Translations under genes and position numbers: made by a program
Shown here: positions 1 to 7,958 of the stretch, piece after piece
Layout: each line of letters begins with the position of its first letter
Numbering within the stretch: position 1 is the stretch's first letter
NCBI GenBank assembly: GCA_040754075.1
Contig: JBFMDH010000015.1
Coordinates: 62,001 to 126,000 of the forward strand
DNA from: Acidobacteriota bacterium
Lineage (GTDB): Bacteria > Acidobacteriota > Blastocatellia > UBA7656
Reading direction: 5' to 3'
Length of the DNA stretch: 64,000 bases
The notes under the pieces: model-generated
The model's input: the letters and a program-made list of their open reading frames with translations, nothing else
The model's database searches: none
Told to the model about the DNA's origin: nothing

Positions 1-2
1 TG

Positions 3-425
3 TTTGTTCCGAAAGCCACCATGCAAACTCAGCCGACGCTTGCCGGCAGGTGGCAGATTCGTTCGACACCGATTAACGACGAAAAAGTTTCCAACAAAGG
101 CAACACCCTTGGCTTTCCCGACCGCGATATGCATTTCAGCGAAGATGGCGGCATTCGCACAGGATTCGTTGACCGCGAAGATGTCGGCACCAGCGTTCAC
201 CCGCTTGGTGTCTGGCGTATGGATGGCAATCGCTTCAGCGCCACCTTTCAACTGTGGTGCCCGGATGACAATTTCCCCTGCGGGTCGGTGGTGATGCGCG
301 GCGAATTCGTCAATGACAATCGCGTCAGAGGAACGATGACGGCTTTTTTTGATGTGACGGATACGACGCGCCCGACCGGTTATGACACCTGGCCCTTCGC
401 GTTTACCGGCGACCGTATCGAATAA
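3..425 (+). CDS. Secreted small beta-type protein, 5' end outside window (partial)
   Basis: The frame is open to the left edge of the window, so the 5' end is missing. An internal ATG at 21 could start a 134-residue product, but the visible sequence opens with a GRW motif of the kind that directly follows a signal peptide in the next gene, so the export signal probably lies upstream. Shared features with the downstream protein are an early G-K/R-W, a central GVW, and a C-x(2-6)-C pair followed by SxVM-x-G, which makes them paralogues. No catalytic motif was recognised and no function is assigned. The stop is 11 nt before the next ATG, so the two are probably co-transcribed. Confidence 0.6.
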   Translation, partial: FVPKATMQTQPTLAGRWQIRSTPINDEKVSNKGNTLGFPDRDMHFSEDGGIRTGFVDREDVGTSVHPLGVWRMDGNRFSATFQLWCPDDNFPCGSVVMRGEFVNDNRVRGTMTAFFDVTDTTRPTGYDTWPFAFTGDRIE

Positions 426-436
426 GGAGACAAGCG

Positions 437-892
437 ATGATGAACAATAGACGACCCCTGCTTGCTTTAACTACGATTTCACTTTGCCTGCTGTTGGTCT
501 TTCCGGTTTTGGCGGCTCCGAAATTTCAAGGCAAATGGCGACTCACCGTCAACCTACCCGAGGCGCCGGGCAGCAACGTGACGCGCACAATGGTTTTTAT
601 GGTTGACGCCAGCCCTCGCATCGAAAGTCTGCATGGGCGTATGACCTTGACCGATGAAGCCAGTCGCACGGTCGGCGGCGTCTGGCGACAGGTTGCCAAG
701 CGCGTGTCGATTACCACTGAATTGCCGTGTTCGCCCGATGTGCCGTGCGCCTCACTGGTGATGATTGGAAAAATCAAAGGCGAGGTGATTAAAAAAGGCG
801 ATGTGATTGTGATGTGGGATACGCTTAATCCGAACAATCACGCGCAATATGATACCTCTAACGGAACCTTCTCGGCGGTGCGTTTGCCGTAG
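437..892 (+). CDS. Secreted small protein, paralogue of upstream gene
   Basis: This is a 151-residue protein with a clear Sec signal peptide: basic MMNNRR, then a hydrophobic stretch ending in VLAAP around residue 27. The mature part is beta-rich and polar, with two cysteines in SPDVPC that match a similarly placed pair in the preceding protein. AAGGAGA lies just before the tandem ATGATG start. The family was not recognised. The pair looks like a local duplication of a small, possibly lipocalin-like, periplasmic or secreted protein; this fold is a guess from length and composition. It converges on the phosphatase gene, with an inverted repeat in the gap. Confidence 0.6.
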   Translation: MMNNRRPLLALTTISLCLLLVFPVLAAPKFQGKWRLTVNLPEAPGSNVTRTMVFMVDASPRIESLHGRMTLTDEASRTVGGVWRQVAKRVSITTELPCSPDVPCASLVMIGKIKGEVIKKGDVIVMWDTLNPNNHAQYDTSNGTFSAVRLP

Positions 893-957
893 GCAGTTCG
901 CCTATGCGGTTGTTCGTTGAAAAATATTCCAACAGGCAAGTCGATAAATTGGAAAGC

Positions 958-1047
958 GAATTAAACACCAGGATTGCGAAGAGGACACCAGGCTGAGCAA
1001 ACCGATTGGTCTGGTTTAATTTCGTGTTCTTCGCGGCATTGGTGTTC
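958..1047. repeat. Inverted repeat of ~9-nt units between convergent genes
   Basis: Two imperfectly complementary arms (about 958-992 and 1014-1047) lie between the convergent genes ending at 892 and 1092. Each arm divides into units near 9 nt of the type GAACACCAA / TGCCGCGAA / GAACACGAA. It resembles the array at 39120-39187 in unit type. It may act as a bidirectional transcription stop; no long T-run is present. Confidence 0.6.
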
Positions 1048-1091
1048 TATCTTGAGAATTTCAAGTTGCTCGACCAGTCTTCTCCTCAGGC

Positions 1092-2747
1092 TCATTTGAC
1101 CTTCACAACCACGAAGGTCAAATCATCGTGTTGCGGCGCGCCTTCGCACCACATCTGCACTTCGCGCACAATCGCTTCGCGGATTTCTTCGACCGGAAGA
1201 TGCGCCACCCGCGACACCGCTTCAATCAAGCGTTCTTCGCTGAACTCTTCGCCTATTGCGCTCAACGCTTCGCTCACGCCATCCGTGAAAGCGATTAAAA
1301 TATCGCCGCTTTGCAACGGGATAGTCTCTTCTTCATAAAGGCAGGAATCGAACATGCCGATTACTGAGCCGCCGGTGGTCATCTTCAAATAGTCTTCGCC
1401 GTCGGGCGCTTTGCGTAAAATGAACGGCGGATTATGTCCGGCGTTGACATAGGTCATCATGCGACTCGCGCCATCAATCTGCGCATAGAAAAACGTCACA
1501 TAGGTCGAAGACCCGGTCGATTGGCAGAGCAGTTTATTGAGGGTTGAAACCATTTCAACGATTGAACTGCGTTTGTGCCCGTTGCTCGGATGCGCCATCG
1601 TCTGACTTCTCAGCGATGCCTGCACATTTGACATGACCAAGGCTGCGGAAATTCCTTTGCCCGAAACATCGGCAATCGCGAAACCGATTTTGTCATTTTC
1701 AAATGGCAGAAAATCATAATAATCGCCGCCAATGCCGCGTGCCGGTTGGCAAAATCCCGTCAGATCAACGACCGATGAAACCGGCGCTTTTTCAGGGAAA
1801 AGGCGTTTCTGCACATCCGCCGCCAGCATAATTTCGCGGCGCAATTTTTCTTCGGCAACGATGCGTTCGATGAGTTTCGAGTTTTCGATAACCAAAGCGA
1901 CCTGACTGGCGATGGACATCAGCATCTCCTGGTCGCGTTCCGAATATTGATGTTCGCCGCGCCGGGGTCCCAGTGAAATCAAGCCGATGATTTGCTCTTT
2001 CAGCGTGAGCTTAATGAGCAATCGCGTTCGGATGCGTTTTAAGATGGCGCTTTCGCGCATTCGGGCTTCGCGTGTTTCGGAAGCAAAAGTAGTAAGGGCT
2101 TTTTCCCAGGCTTCATATTCAGCCGTGGTGACGGGCATCGGTTTTGTAAGATATTGCAATCGCTTGATGACGAACGCCTCTTTTGCAATGGTCAGATCGG
2201 GATTGAAGGAATTCTCTTTGAGGTCGCCTGATTGCGAAGTTTCACTATCGCTTAACGTATCCGACGAAATGCGACAGAGGAAATTGCCGGTCGCATCATC
2301 GCGCACAAAAATGGAAACGTTTTCGCTTTTCAAGGCTTCGCCGATTTGCCTGACCAGCGATTGATAGAGTTGAGAAATATTTTTTGCCTTATGGGCTTCC
2401 TGTCCGAAATCAAAGAGAATGCGGCGTTCATCATAAACCGGCGGCGATAATTTTTGATTGATCCACGGAATGATTTTGCGCGTCGTCACCAGATGCAAGA
2501 GAAAGAAGACTATCAATATGGCGCTTAAAACCAGCAAATCGTATCGCGCGCCGTGCCGGTCAAGCCAACTGGCGCGACTGCCCGTGAAAATAAAGATTAA
2601 AGCGGCAGCAAGCAGCAGCATTTCAATGAGCAAGGCGATGACGGGCACGGTGAAATAACGCCGCAAGCGTTTAAGGTGGCGAATCATCGGGTTAATCTTT
2701 GGCATCACGAAACGCGGAATGATTCTCATCTTCATGCCTTCATTCAT
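1092..2747 (-). CDS. PP2C-type phosphatase, membrane-anchored GAF-SpoIIE (RsbU-like)
   Basis: A 551-residue protein. Two membrane segments lie near residues 33-56 and 70-88, a GAF domain near 115-295, and a SpoIIE/RsbU PP2C-type phosphatase domain from about 325 to the end. Metal-binding motifs are visible: GDYYD (341-345), AIADVSGKG, AFTDGVSEA and DDLTFVVV near the C-terminus. The family dephosphorylates anti-sigma-factor antagonists and so controls partner-switching sigma regulation; the target here is unknown. The first ATG overlaps the stop of the upstream ADOP permease by 8 nt. AAGG lies 7 nt before the third in-frame ATG (Met7, at 2729), which may be the true start. The overlap implies translational coupling to the permease. 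Confidence 0.9.
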   Translation of the reverse strand: MNEGMKMRIIPRFVMPKINPMIRHLKRLRRYFTVPVIALLIEMLLLAAALIFIFTGSRASWLDRHGARYDLLVLSAILIVFFLLHLVTTRKIIPWINQKLSPPVYDERRILFDFGQEAHKAKNISQLYQSLVRQIGEALKSENVSIFVRDDATGNFLCRISSDTLSDSETSQSGDLKENSFNPDLTIAKEAFVIKRLQYLTKPMPVTTAEYEAWEKALTTFASETREARMRESAILKRIRTRLLIKLTLKEQIIGLISLGPRRGEHQYSERDQEMLMSIASQVALVIENSKLIERIVAEEKLRREIMLAADVQKRLFPEKAPVSSVVDLTGFCQPARGIGGDYYDFLPFENDKIGFAIADVSGKGISAALVMSNVQASLRSQTMAHPSNGHKRSSIVEMVSTLNKLLCQSTGSSTYVTFFYAQIDGASRMMTYVNAGHNPPFILRKAPDGEDYLKMTTGGSVIGMFDSCLYEEETIPLQSGDILIAFTDGVSEALSAIGEEFSEERLIEAVSRVAHLPVEEIREAIVREVQMWCEGAPQHDDLTFVVVKVK

Positions 2748-5151
2748 TTCTGAGCGCCATCATCGGGTCAACTTTCGTGGCGCGTCGCGCAGGCAAAAAA
2801 CATGCCAGCATGGCAACCGAAATTAAAATGACAGACACCAGAACGAAGGTTGCCGGGTCGGTTGGCGATATATTGAACAATGCGCTGGACATCACCCGCG
2901 TTAAGGCAAAAGAGCCGAAGATGCCCAAAGCAATTCCCGTAAGCGTCAATACGAGTCCGCGTCTCATAACCATTTTAAGAATGTCGCTTTGTTGCGCGCC
3001 AAGCGCGATGCGAATGCCGATTTCCCTGGTGGATTGCGTCACGGTGTAAGACATCACCGCGTAAATACCGACTGTTGCCAGCAAGACGGCAAGCCCCGCA
3101 AAAACGATAAGCAACAGCATATTGAATTGCGGACGCCTGAGCGTTGAAGTAACGAAGTAATCAAAAGTTCTTACATTGGTGACGATGATTTCAGGGTCGA
3201 GATTCGCCAGGCGGGCGCGCGCGGCGGATTCAATATTTGGCGAAGTTGCGTCGGTTCGCACGGCAAAGAAGGTCGCCCCTCTGGGCTTTTGCATAAAAGG
3301 GTAATAGATTTCAGGCTCGACTTTTGCTCCCAATCCGTAACGCCTCATATCGCCGACCACGCCCACCACTTCAACCGCGCCGTTCTCTCTTACCAACTGC
3401 ACACGCTTGCCTATCGGGTTTTGGTTTTTGAAAAACTGTTTAGCCATGGTCTCGTTGATAATGGCGACGGGAACTGATGATGCATTGTCTTGAGCGTTAA
3501 ATTCGCGTCCCATCATTACAGGAACCTCGAGCGTGTGAAAATAATCCGCGCCAATGTTGAAATATCTGGCTTGTGGATAAATGCCGGAAGCGGGAGCGGC
3601 TTGTCCTTCAACAAGAAAATCAACAGGCTCAAAGCCGCCGAATTGCGGTCCCGCAGAAGTCGCGCCGACCGATTGAACGCCGGGTATGGATTTCAACTCT
3701 TCTGCAATTTTTTGATAGGTGTCGGAAATCTGCTGCCGGGTTTTGTATTTGTCCATAGGCAGAAACAGACTGACGGTGTGCAGGTTTTCAGGATTAAAGC
3801 CCGTTTGAATATTCATCAACCTGAAAAAAGTTTGCCCTAACAAAGCTGCGCCGATTAACAAAACCAAAGCTATGGCTATTTGTGAGATTACCAGGAAACT
3901 GCGAAACCTGAACCCCGACCACTTTGCGTAACGGCTCTGTCCTTCTTTCAACTCTTCAACCAAATTGAGCTTTGATGATTGCAGCGCCGGAACCAACCCT
4001 AAAATCATTCCCGTTAAAATCGAAAGCGCGGAAGTAAAAGCCAAGACCGCGCCGTCTACTTTGACCTGAGCAACTCGCGGTATGTTGTCGGGACTGATGG
4101 CGATGAACAAATCAACCAACCAGAAGGCGAGGAAGAAACCCATTAACCCGCCCATTGCCGATAGCAGCACGCTTTCCGTCAGCAATTGCCGAATCATTTG
4201 CCATTGACCTGCGCCAAGCGCGCTGCGAATCGCAAACTCTTTTCGCCGCGTTGCCGCTTTAGCAAGCATCAGATTGGCGATGTTGGCGCAGGCAATTAAC
4301 AACACCAATCCGACTGCGCCCAAAAAGATGAAAAGCGTTGAACGATATTCGCCAACCACATTTTCCATTAAGGGAGTAAGGGAAACCTCCCAACCCGCAT
4401 TGTCCTTTGGGTATTGTTGCGTGAGTTGTTGAGCGATGAGGCTCATTTCGGCTTGCGCTTCATTGATAGAAACGCCGTCTTTCAATCGCCCATAAACTCT
4501 GCGGTTTCTCAAAGAGCGGTCAAGGAATTGATCGGGGTCAACGGTGAGCGGTGCCCAGATTTTGAAAGAACCTAAATCGAGCGATTCCATTTCCGGCGGC
4601 AAAACTCCCACGATTGTGAAACTCTCTTTGTCCAAAATCATTGATTGACCGACGATGTTGGTGTCGCCGCCGAATTGGCTTTTCCAAAAACTATGACTAA
4701 TCAAAATCACATGGTCGCGTCCTTTCTGGTTTTCTTCGGTTAAGAACACGCGACCCAAAACGGGCTTAACTTTGAGCGCCAGAAACAAACCCGGAGAGGC
4801 GATGCCGCTTGCAATCAGCCGCTTTCCTTCGGCAGTAGAAATGCCGAATCGCCAATCGCGCCAGGCTCCGAATTGTTCTATGGTTTGACTCTGCTTTTCC
4901 CAATCTTCCAGATTGCGAGGCGAAGCGACGCTTATCGAAGAACCTTTTTCAGGATTATTTTCGCCAATGACCATCAATTGTTCAGGCTCATCGAAAGGCA
5001 GCGGCTTTAATAATACGCCGTTGACGAAACTGAAGATTGCGGTATTCGCGCCGATGCCGAGCGCAAGAATAATTATGATGATGAACGCAAATAGAGGATT
5101 GTGTTTTACCCCGCGAAGAGAATAGCGAATATCTTGCAACAGGTTTGCCAT
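2740..5151 (-). CDS. ADOP-type duplicated orphan ABC permease (MacB/FtsX)
   Basis: An 803-residue permease from the ATG at 5151, which has AAGGAG 8 nt upstream; an in-frame TTG lies 6 nt further up. Two MacB_PCD plus FtsX units are arranged in tandem. Each starts with a membrane helix (LALGIGANTAIFSFVNGVLL in the first), has a periplasmic beta-rich portion, and ends with a three-helix FtsX core containing TREIGIRIALGA or RKEFAIRSALGA. This is the architecture of acidobacterial duplicated orphan permeases. These are called orphan because no ATP-binding subunit is encoded next to them, and none is seen here. The substrate is unknown; family members are thought to handle peptides, lipids or macrolides. 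The second ADOP gene lies directly upstream on the same strand. Confidence 0.9.
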   Translation of the reverse strand: MANLLQDIRYSLRGVKHNPLFAFIIIIILALGIGANTAIFSFVNGVLLKPLPFDEPEQLMVIGENNPEKGSSISVASPRNLEDWEKQSQTIEQFGAWRDWRFGISTAEGKRLIASGIASPGLFLALKVKPVLGRVFLTEENQKGRDHVILISHSFWKSQFGGDTNIVGQSMILDKESFTIVGVLPPEMESLDLGSFKIWAPLTVDPDQFLDRSLRNRRVYGRLKDGVSINEAQAEMSLIAQQLTQQYPKDNAGWEVSLTPLMENVVGEYRSTLFIFLGAVGLVLLIACANIANLMLAKAATRRKEFAIRSALGAGQWQMIRQLLTESVLLSAMGGLMGFFLAFWLVDLFIAISPDNIPRVAQVKVDGAVLAFTSALSILTGMILGLVPALQSSKLNLVEELKEGQSRYAKWSGFRFRSFLVISQIAIALVLLIGAALLGQTFFRLMNIQTGFNPENLHTVSLFLPMDKYKTRQQISDTYQKIAEELKSIPGVQSVGATSAGPQFGGFEPVDFLVEGQAAPASGIYPQARYFNIGADYFHTLEVPVMMGREFNAQDNASSVPVAIINETMAKQFFKNQNPIGKRVQLVRENGAVEVVGVVGDMRRYGLGAKVEPEIYYPFMQKPRGATFFAVRTDATSPNIESAARARLANLDPEIIVTNVRTFDYFVTSTLRRPQFNMLLLIVFAGLAVLLATVGIYAVMSYTVTQSTREIGIRIALGAQQSDILKMVMRRGLVLTLTGIALGIFGSFALTRVMSSALFNISPTDPATFVLVSVILISVAMLACFLPARRATKVDPMMALRNE

Positions 5152-5225
5152 AATCAAATCTCCTTTTTCAAATGCCGATTCTCTTTAAGCCAAAAACTGC
5201 ATCATCAGCTTACGCGGTTTTCGGC

Positions 5226-7640
5226 TCATTCGTATCTGAGGGCAATGATCGGGTCAACTTTGATTGCGCGTCTGGCAGGAACCAGACAGGCAGCCAACGC
5301 TACGATAATCAAAATCACCGACACGGCAATGAAAACCACCGGGTCGGTTGCCTTCACGCCAAACAATAGACCGGACATCAAGCCCGTTAAAGCGTATGCT
5401 CCGGCAATGCCGATTGCAATACCGATAAGCGTCAGCACGAAACCCTGTCCGAGAACGAGTTTCAAAACATTCAAGGTGTCCGCGCCAAGCGCCAGTCGAA
5501 TGCCGATTTCTTTGGTGGATTGGGTGACGGTGTAAGACATCACGCTGTAGATTCCGATTACCGCAAGGATGATGGCAAGCCCCGCGAAAATCGTCAGCAG
5601 CGTCATGTTCAAACGATTGCCGGCGACCGAATCACTAATGACCTCTTCCATAGTTTTGACATTGTGAATCGGTTGCATCGGGTCAATCGCTTGAATTTCG
5701 TGACGAATGGCTGAAGTTAAAGCGGTGGGATTCGTCGTTGTCTGCACCACCAGACTGATGCTGTTGATGGGAAAACCGGATTGGTTGATGGGCACATAAA
5801 TTTCCGGCATCGGTTCTCTGGTGATGCCGTTTTGTCTGATGTCTTCAACAACGCCAACGATGACGCGCCAATCAACATTATCTCCGACATTGATGCGTTT
5901 GCCGACAACGCTGTCGCTATCCATGAATTTCTTGACGAATGTTTTGTTGACCATGACCACCGGCGTAGACTTTTCCTGGTCTTGTGAAGTGAAAGTTCTG
6001 CCTTCCGCCACGGCGATTCCTAATGCTTTAAAATAATCGCCGATTATCGAACGTTTTTCAGCGATGGGTTCCTGACCGACGGGGTAAGGCGGTTTGCCTT
6101 CGATTTCAAATGACCCGTTATTGCCGGTCTGTTGAATGGGAAGCATATTAATGATTCCTACGGAATTGACGGTCGGCAACGCCGCAAGCCGTTCAAGAAT
6201 CTGGCGATGAAAAGCCGCCGCCGTTTGCTGGGTTGAATATTTCGCCTGTGGCAGCGCAATGCCCATAGTTAAAACATTGTCGGGTTTCATGCCGGAATCA
6301 ATTTCAAGCAGATACGAAAAGCTTTTTATCAACAGTCCCGCACCAACCAGCAGCATCAGCGAAAGCGCGATTTCCGAAACCACAAAAGTGCTGCGCAACC
6401 AGTTGCGATGCGGACTGTGACCGGAACTGCCACCTTCTTTCAAAAAGCTTTGAATATTCGGTTTGGAAATTTGCAGAGCCGGAGCCAGTCCGAAAAGTAT
6501 GCCGGTGACGATGGAAATTCCCAGTGTGAAAACGATGACCCGCCAATCAAGCGAGACTTCATTGACACGCGGCAGGAAATTGGTCGCCAGGTTTAACAAC
6601 ACATCGACGCCCCAGTAAGCCAGCAGTAAACCGAGCGCGCCGCCCATCAACGAAAGCAAAACGCTTTCGGTTAAAAATTGCGCAATCAATCGAAAACGGC
6701 TTGCGCCAAGCGCCGTGCGAATAGCGATTTCTCTGGTTCTTGCGGTGGCGCGCGCCAGCAGGAGATTGGCAACATTGGTGCAGGCAATCAAGAGCACCAG
6801 ACCGACCGCGCCCAGGAGCATCAATAGCGCCGGACGAATGTTTTGCACCAACTGTTCCTGCGCCTGAATCACCAGAATGCTTCTGCCGGTCTGTTCATTG
6901 GGATATTTTTCTTCGATGCCGCGCGCGATGGCTTTCAGGTGGTCTTGCGCCTGTTCAAGCATCACGCCGTCTTTGAGTCTGGCGATAGTCAGCAAGTAAT
7001 GATAGCCGCGATTGGCGGCAAGGTCTGGCGGAATGATTAACGGTATCCAGATTTCCGTGAACCGTGAAGGGAAACCGAAGGTTGCAGGCATCACGCCGAT
7101 GATGGTATGGGTTTCGCCGCCGAGAATAATCTCTTTATTGACGATGTCGGGGTCAGCCGCAAAATTGCGTTGCCAGAGTTGATAACTCAAAATCGCGACA
7201 TGGTTTTTGCCCTGCTGGTCTTCGCCCTGCAAAAATATGCGACCTTTGAGGGGTTGCACACCGAGCACATCGAAAAATTCGCTTGAAACCATCGCGCCGC
7301 GAATGCGTTCGGGTTGCTCTGCGGTTTGCAGACTCAGGTTGGTGAACTGATAGGCAGAAAGTCCTGTGAAGACTTCGTTTTGTTCGCGCCAATCAAAGTA
7401 ATTTGGCGCAGAGACCGAACCTTGAAAGGTTATGCCCTGGCTGCTCTCGAATCGCGCTTCCCAGAGATTGACGACCTTGTCAGGGTCAGGCAGTGAAAGC
7501 GGGCGCAACAACACGCCATAAACGACGCTGAAGATGGCGCTGGTTGCGCCGATGCCAAGCGCCAACGTCAGGATGGCAATAAAGGTGAAAGCCGGTTGTT
7601 TAACAAACATTCTGAATGCGAATCGCAGGTCTTGCAGCAC
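5226..7640 (-). CDS. ADOP-type duplicated orphan ABC permease (MacB/FtsX)
   Basis: The open frame reaches 7883, but the start is best placed at GTG 7640, which has GGGAGGA about 10 nt upstream and gives an 804-residue protein beginning VLQDLRFAFRMF, colinear with its 803-residue neighbour. The upstream 81 codons run through the terminator of the next gene and look non-coding. The architecture is again two MacB_PCD-FtsX units, with ALGIGATSAIFSVVYGVLL near the N-terminus, TREIAIRTALGASRFR in the middle and TKEIGIRLALGAD near the end. It is a tandem paralogue of the following gene, separated by 74 nt. No ATPase gene is adjacent. Confidence 0.9.
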   Translation of the reverse strand: MLQDLRFAFRMFVKQPAFTFIAILTLALGIGATSAIFSVVYGVLLRPLSLPDPDKVVNLWEARFESSQGITFQGSVSAPNYFDWREQNEVFTGLSAYQFTNLSLQTAEQPERIRGAMVSSEFFDVLGVQPLKGRIFLQGEDQQGKNHVAILSYQLWQRNFAADPDIVNKEIILGGETHTIIGVMPATFGFPSRFTEIWIPLIIPPDLAANRGYHYLLTIARLKDGVMLEQAQDHLKAIARGIEEKYPNEQTGRSILVIQAQEQLVQNIRPALLMLLGAVGLVLLIACTNVANLLLARATARTREIAIRTALGASRFRLIAQFLTESVLLSLMGGALGLLLAYWGVDVLLNLATNFLPRVNEVSLDWRVIVFTLGISIVTGILFGLAPALQISKPNIQSFLKEGGSSGHSPHRNWLRSTFVVSEIALSLMLLVGAGLLIKSFSYLLEIDSGMKPDNVLTMGIALPQAKYSTQQTAAAFHRQILERLAALPTVNSVGIINMLPIQQTGNNGSFEIEGKPPYPVGQEPIAEKRSIIGDYFKALGIAVAEGRTFTSQDQEKSTPVVMVNKTFVKKFMDSDSVVGKRINVGDNVDWRVIVGVVEDIRQNGITREPMPEIYVPINQSGFPINSISLVVQTTTNPTALTSAIRHEIQAIDPMQPIHNVKTMEEVISDSVAGNRLNMTLLTIFAGLAIILAVIGIYSVMSYTVTQSTKEIGIRLALGADTLNVLKLVLGQGFVLTLIGIAIGIAGAYALTGLMSGLLFGVKATDPVVFIAVSVILIIVALAACLVPARRAIKVDPIIALRYE

Positions 7641-7799
7641 GATTTTGAGTTCCTCCCAAAAGATTTTGTTGGCAGTAAGTGGCAATAAATAGACTTGCGT
7701 TTCGCTACCGGAATGTTTTTGCAACTTTTTACAATTGCCATAAAGAGGCTGGCAGGATTGGTTGAAAAGGGTATTGAACCAATCTGATGAATAAATAAA

Positions 7800-7819
7800 T
7801 TTTAACCGGCGGGTTAAAA
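7800..7819. promoter_or_regulatory. Palindrome upstream of ADOP gene, candidate operator
   Basis: A perfect 8+4+8 dyad (TTTTAACC, spacer, GGTTAAAA) lies about 160 nt upstream of the GTG start of the ADOP permease, in an A/T-rich patch that is otherwise gene-free. Its size and position fit a dimeric repressor or activator site. No regulator is identified. Confidence 0.35.
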
Positions 7820-7837
7820 ATCTATCATCACGAAAAA

Positions 7838-7874
7838 GCCGGAGCGCAAGCGATTGCAACCCTGGCGCTCCGGC
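7838..7874 (-). terminator. Rho-independent terminator of the cytochrome-MbnP-MbnH gene
   Basis: Ten perfectly paired bases (GCCGGAGCGC with GCGCTCCGGC) flank a 17-nt loop. On the minus strand the stem is followed by CTTTTTC. It lies 85 nt after the stop at 7959. The gap 7641-7958 holds only this hairpin and the palindrome at 7800. Confidence 0.8.
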
Positions 7875-7958
7875 AGACCGCATTCCCGCGCCAACCAGGA
7901 GAAAGTCGCGTAATGGCTTTTAAATGGCGCGGGTGGTTCGGTCATTTTTCAATTGCGG

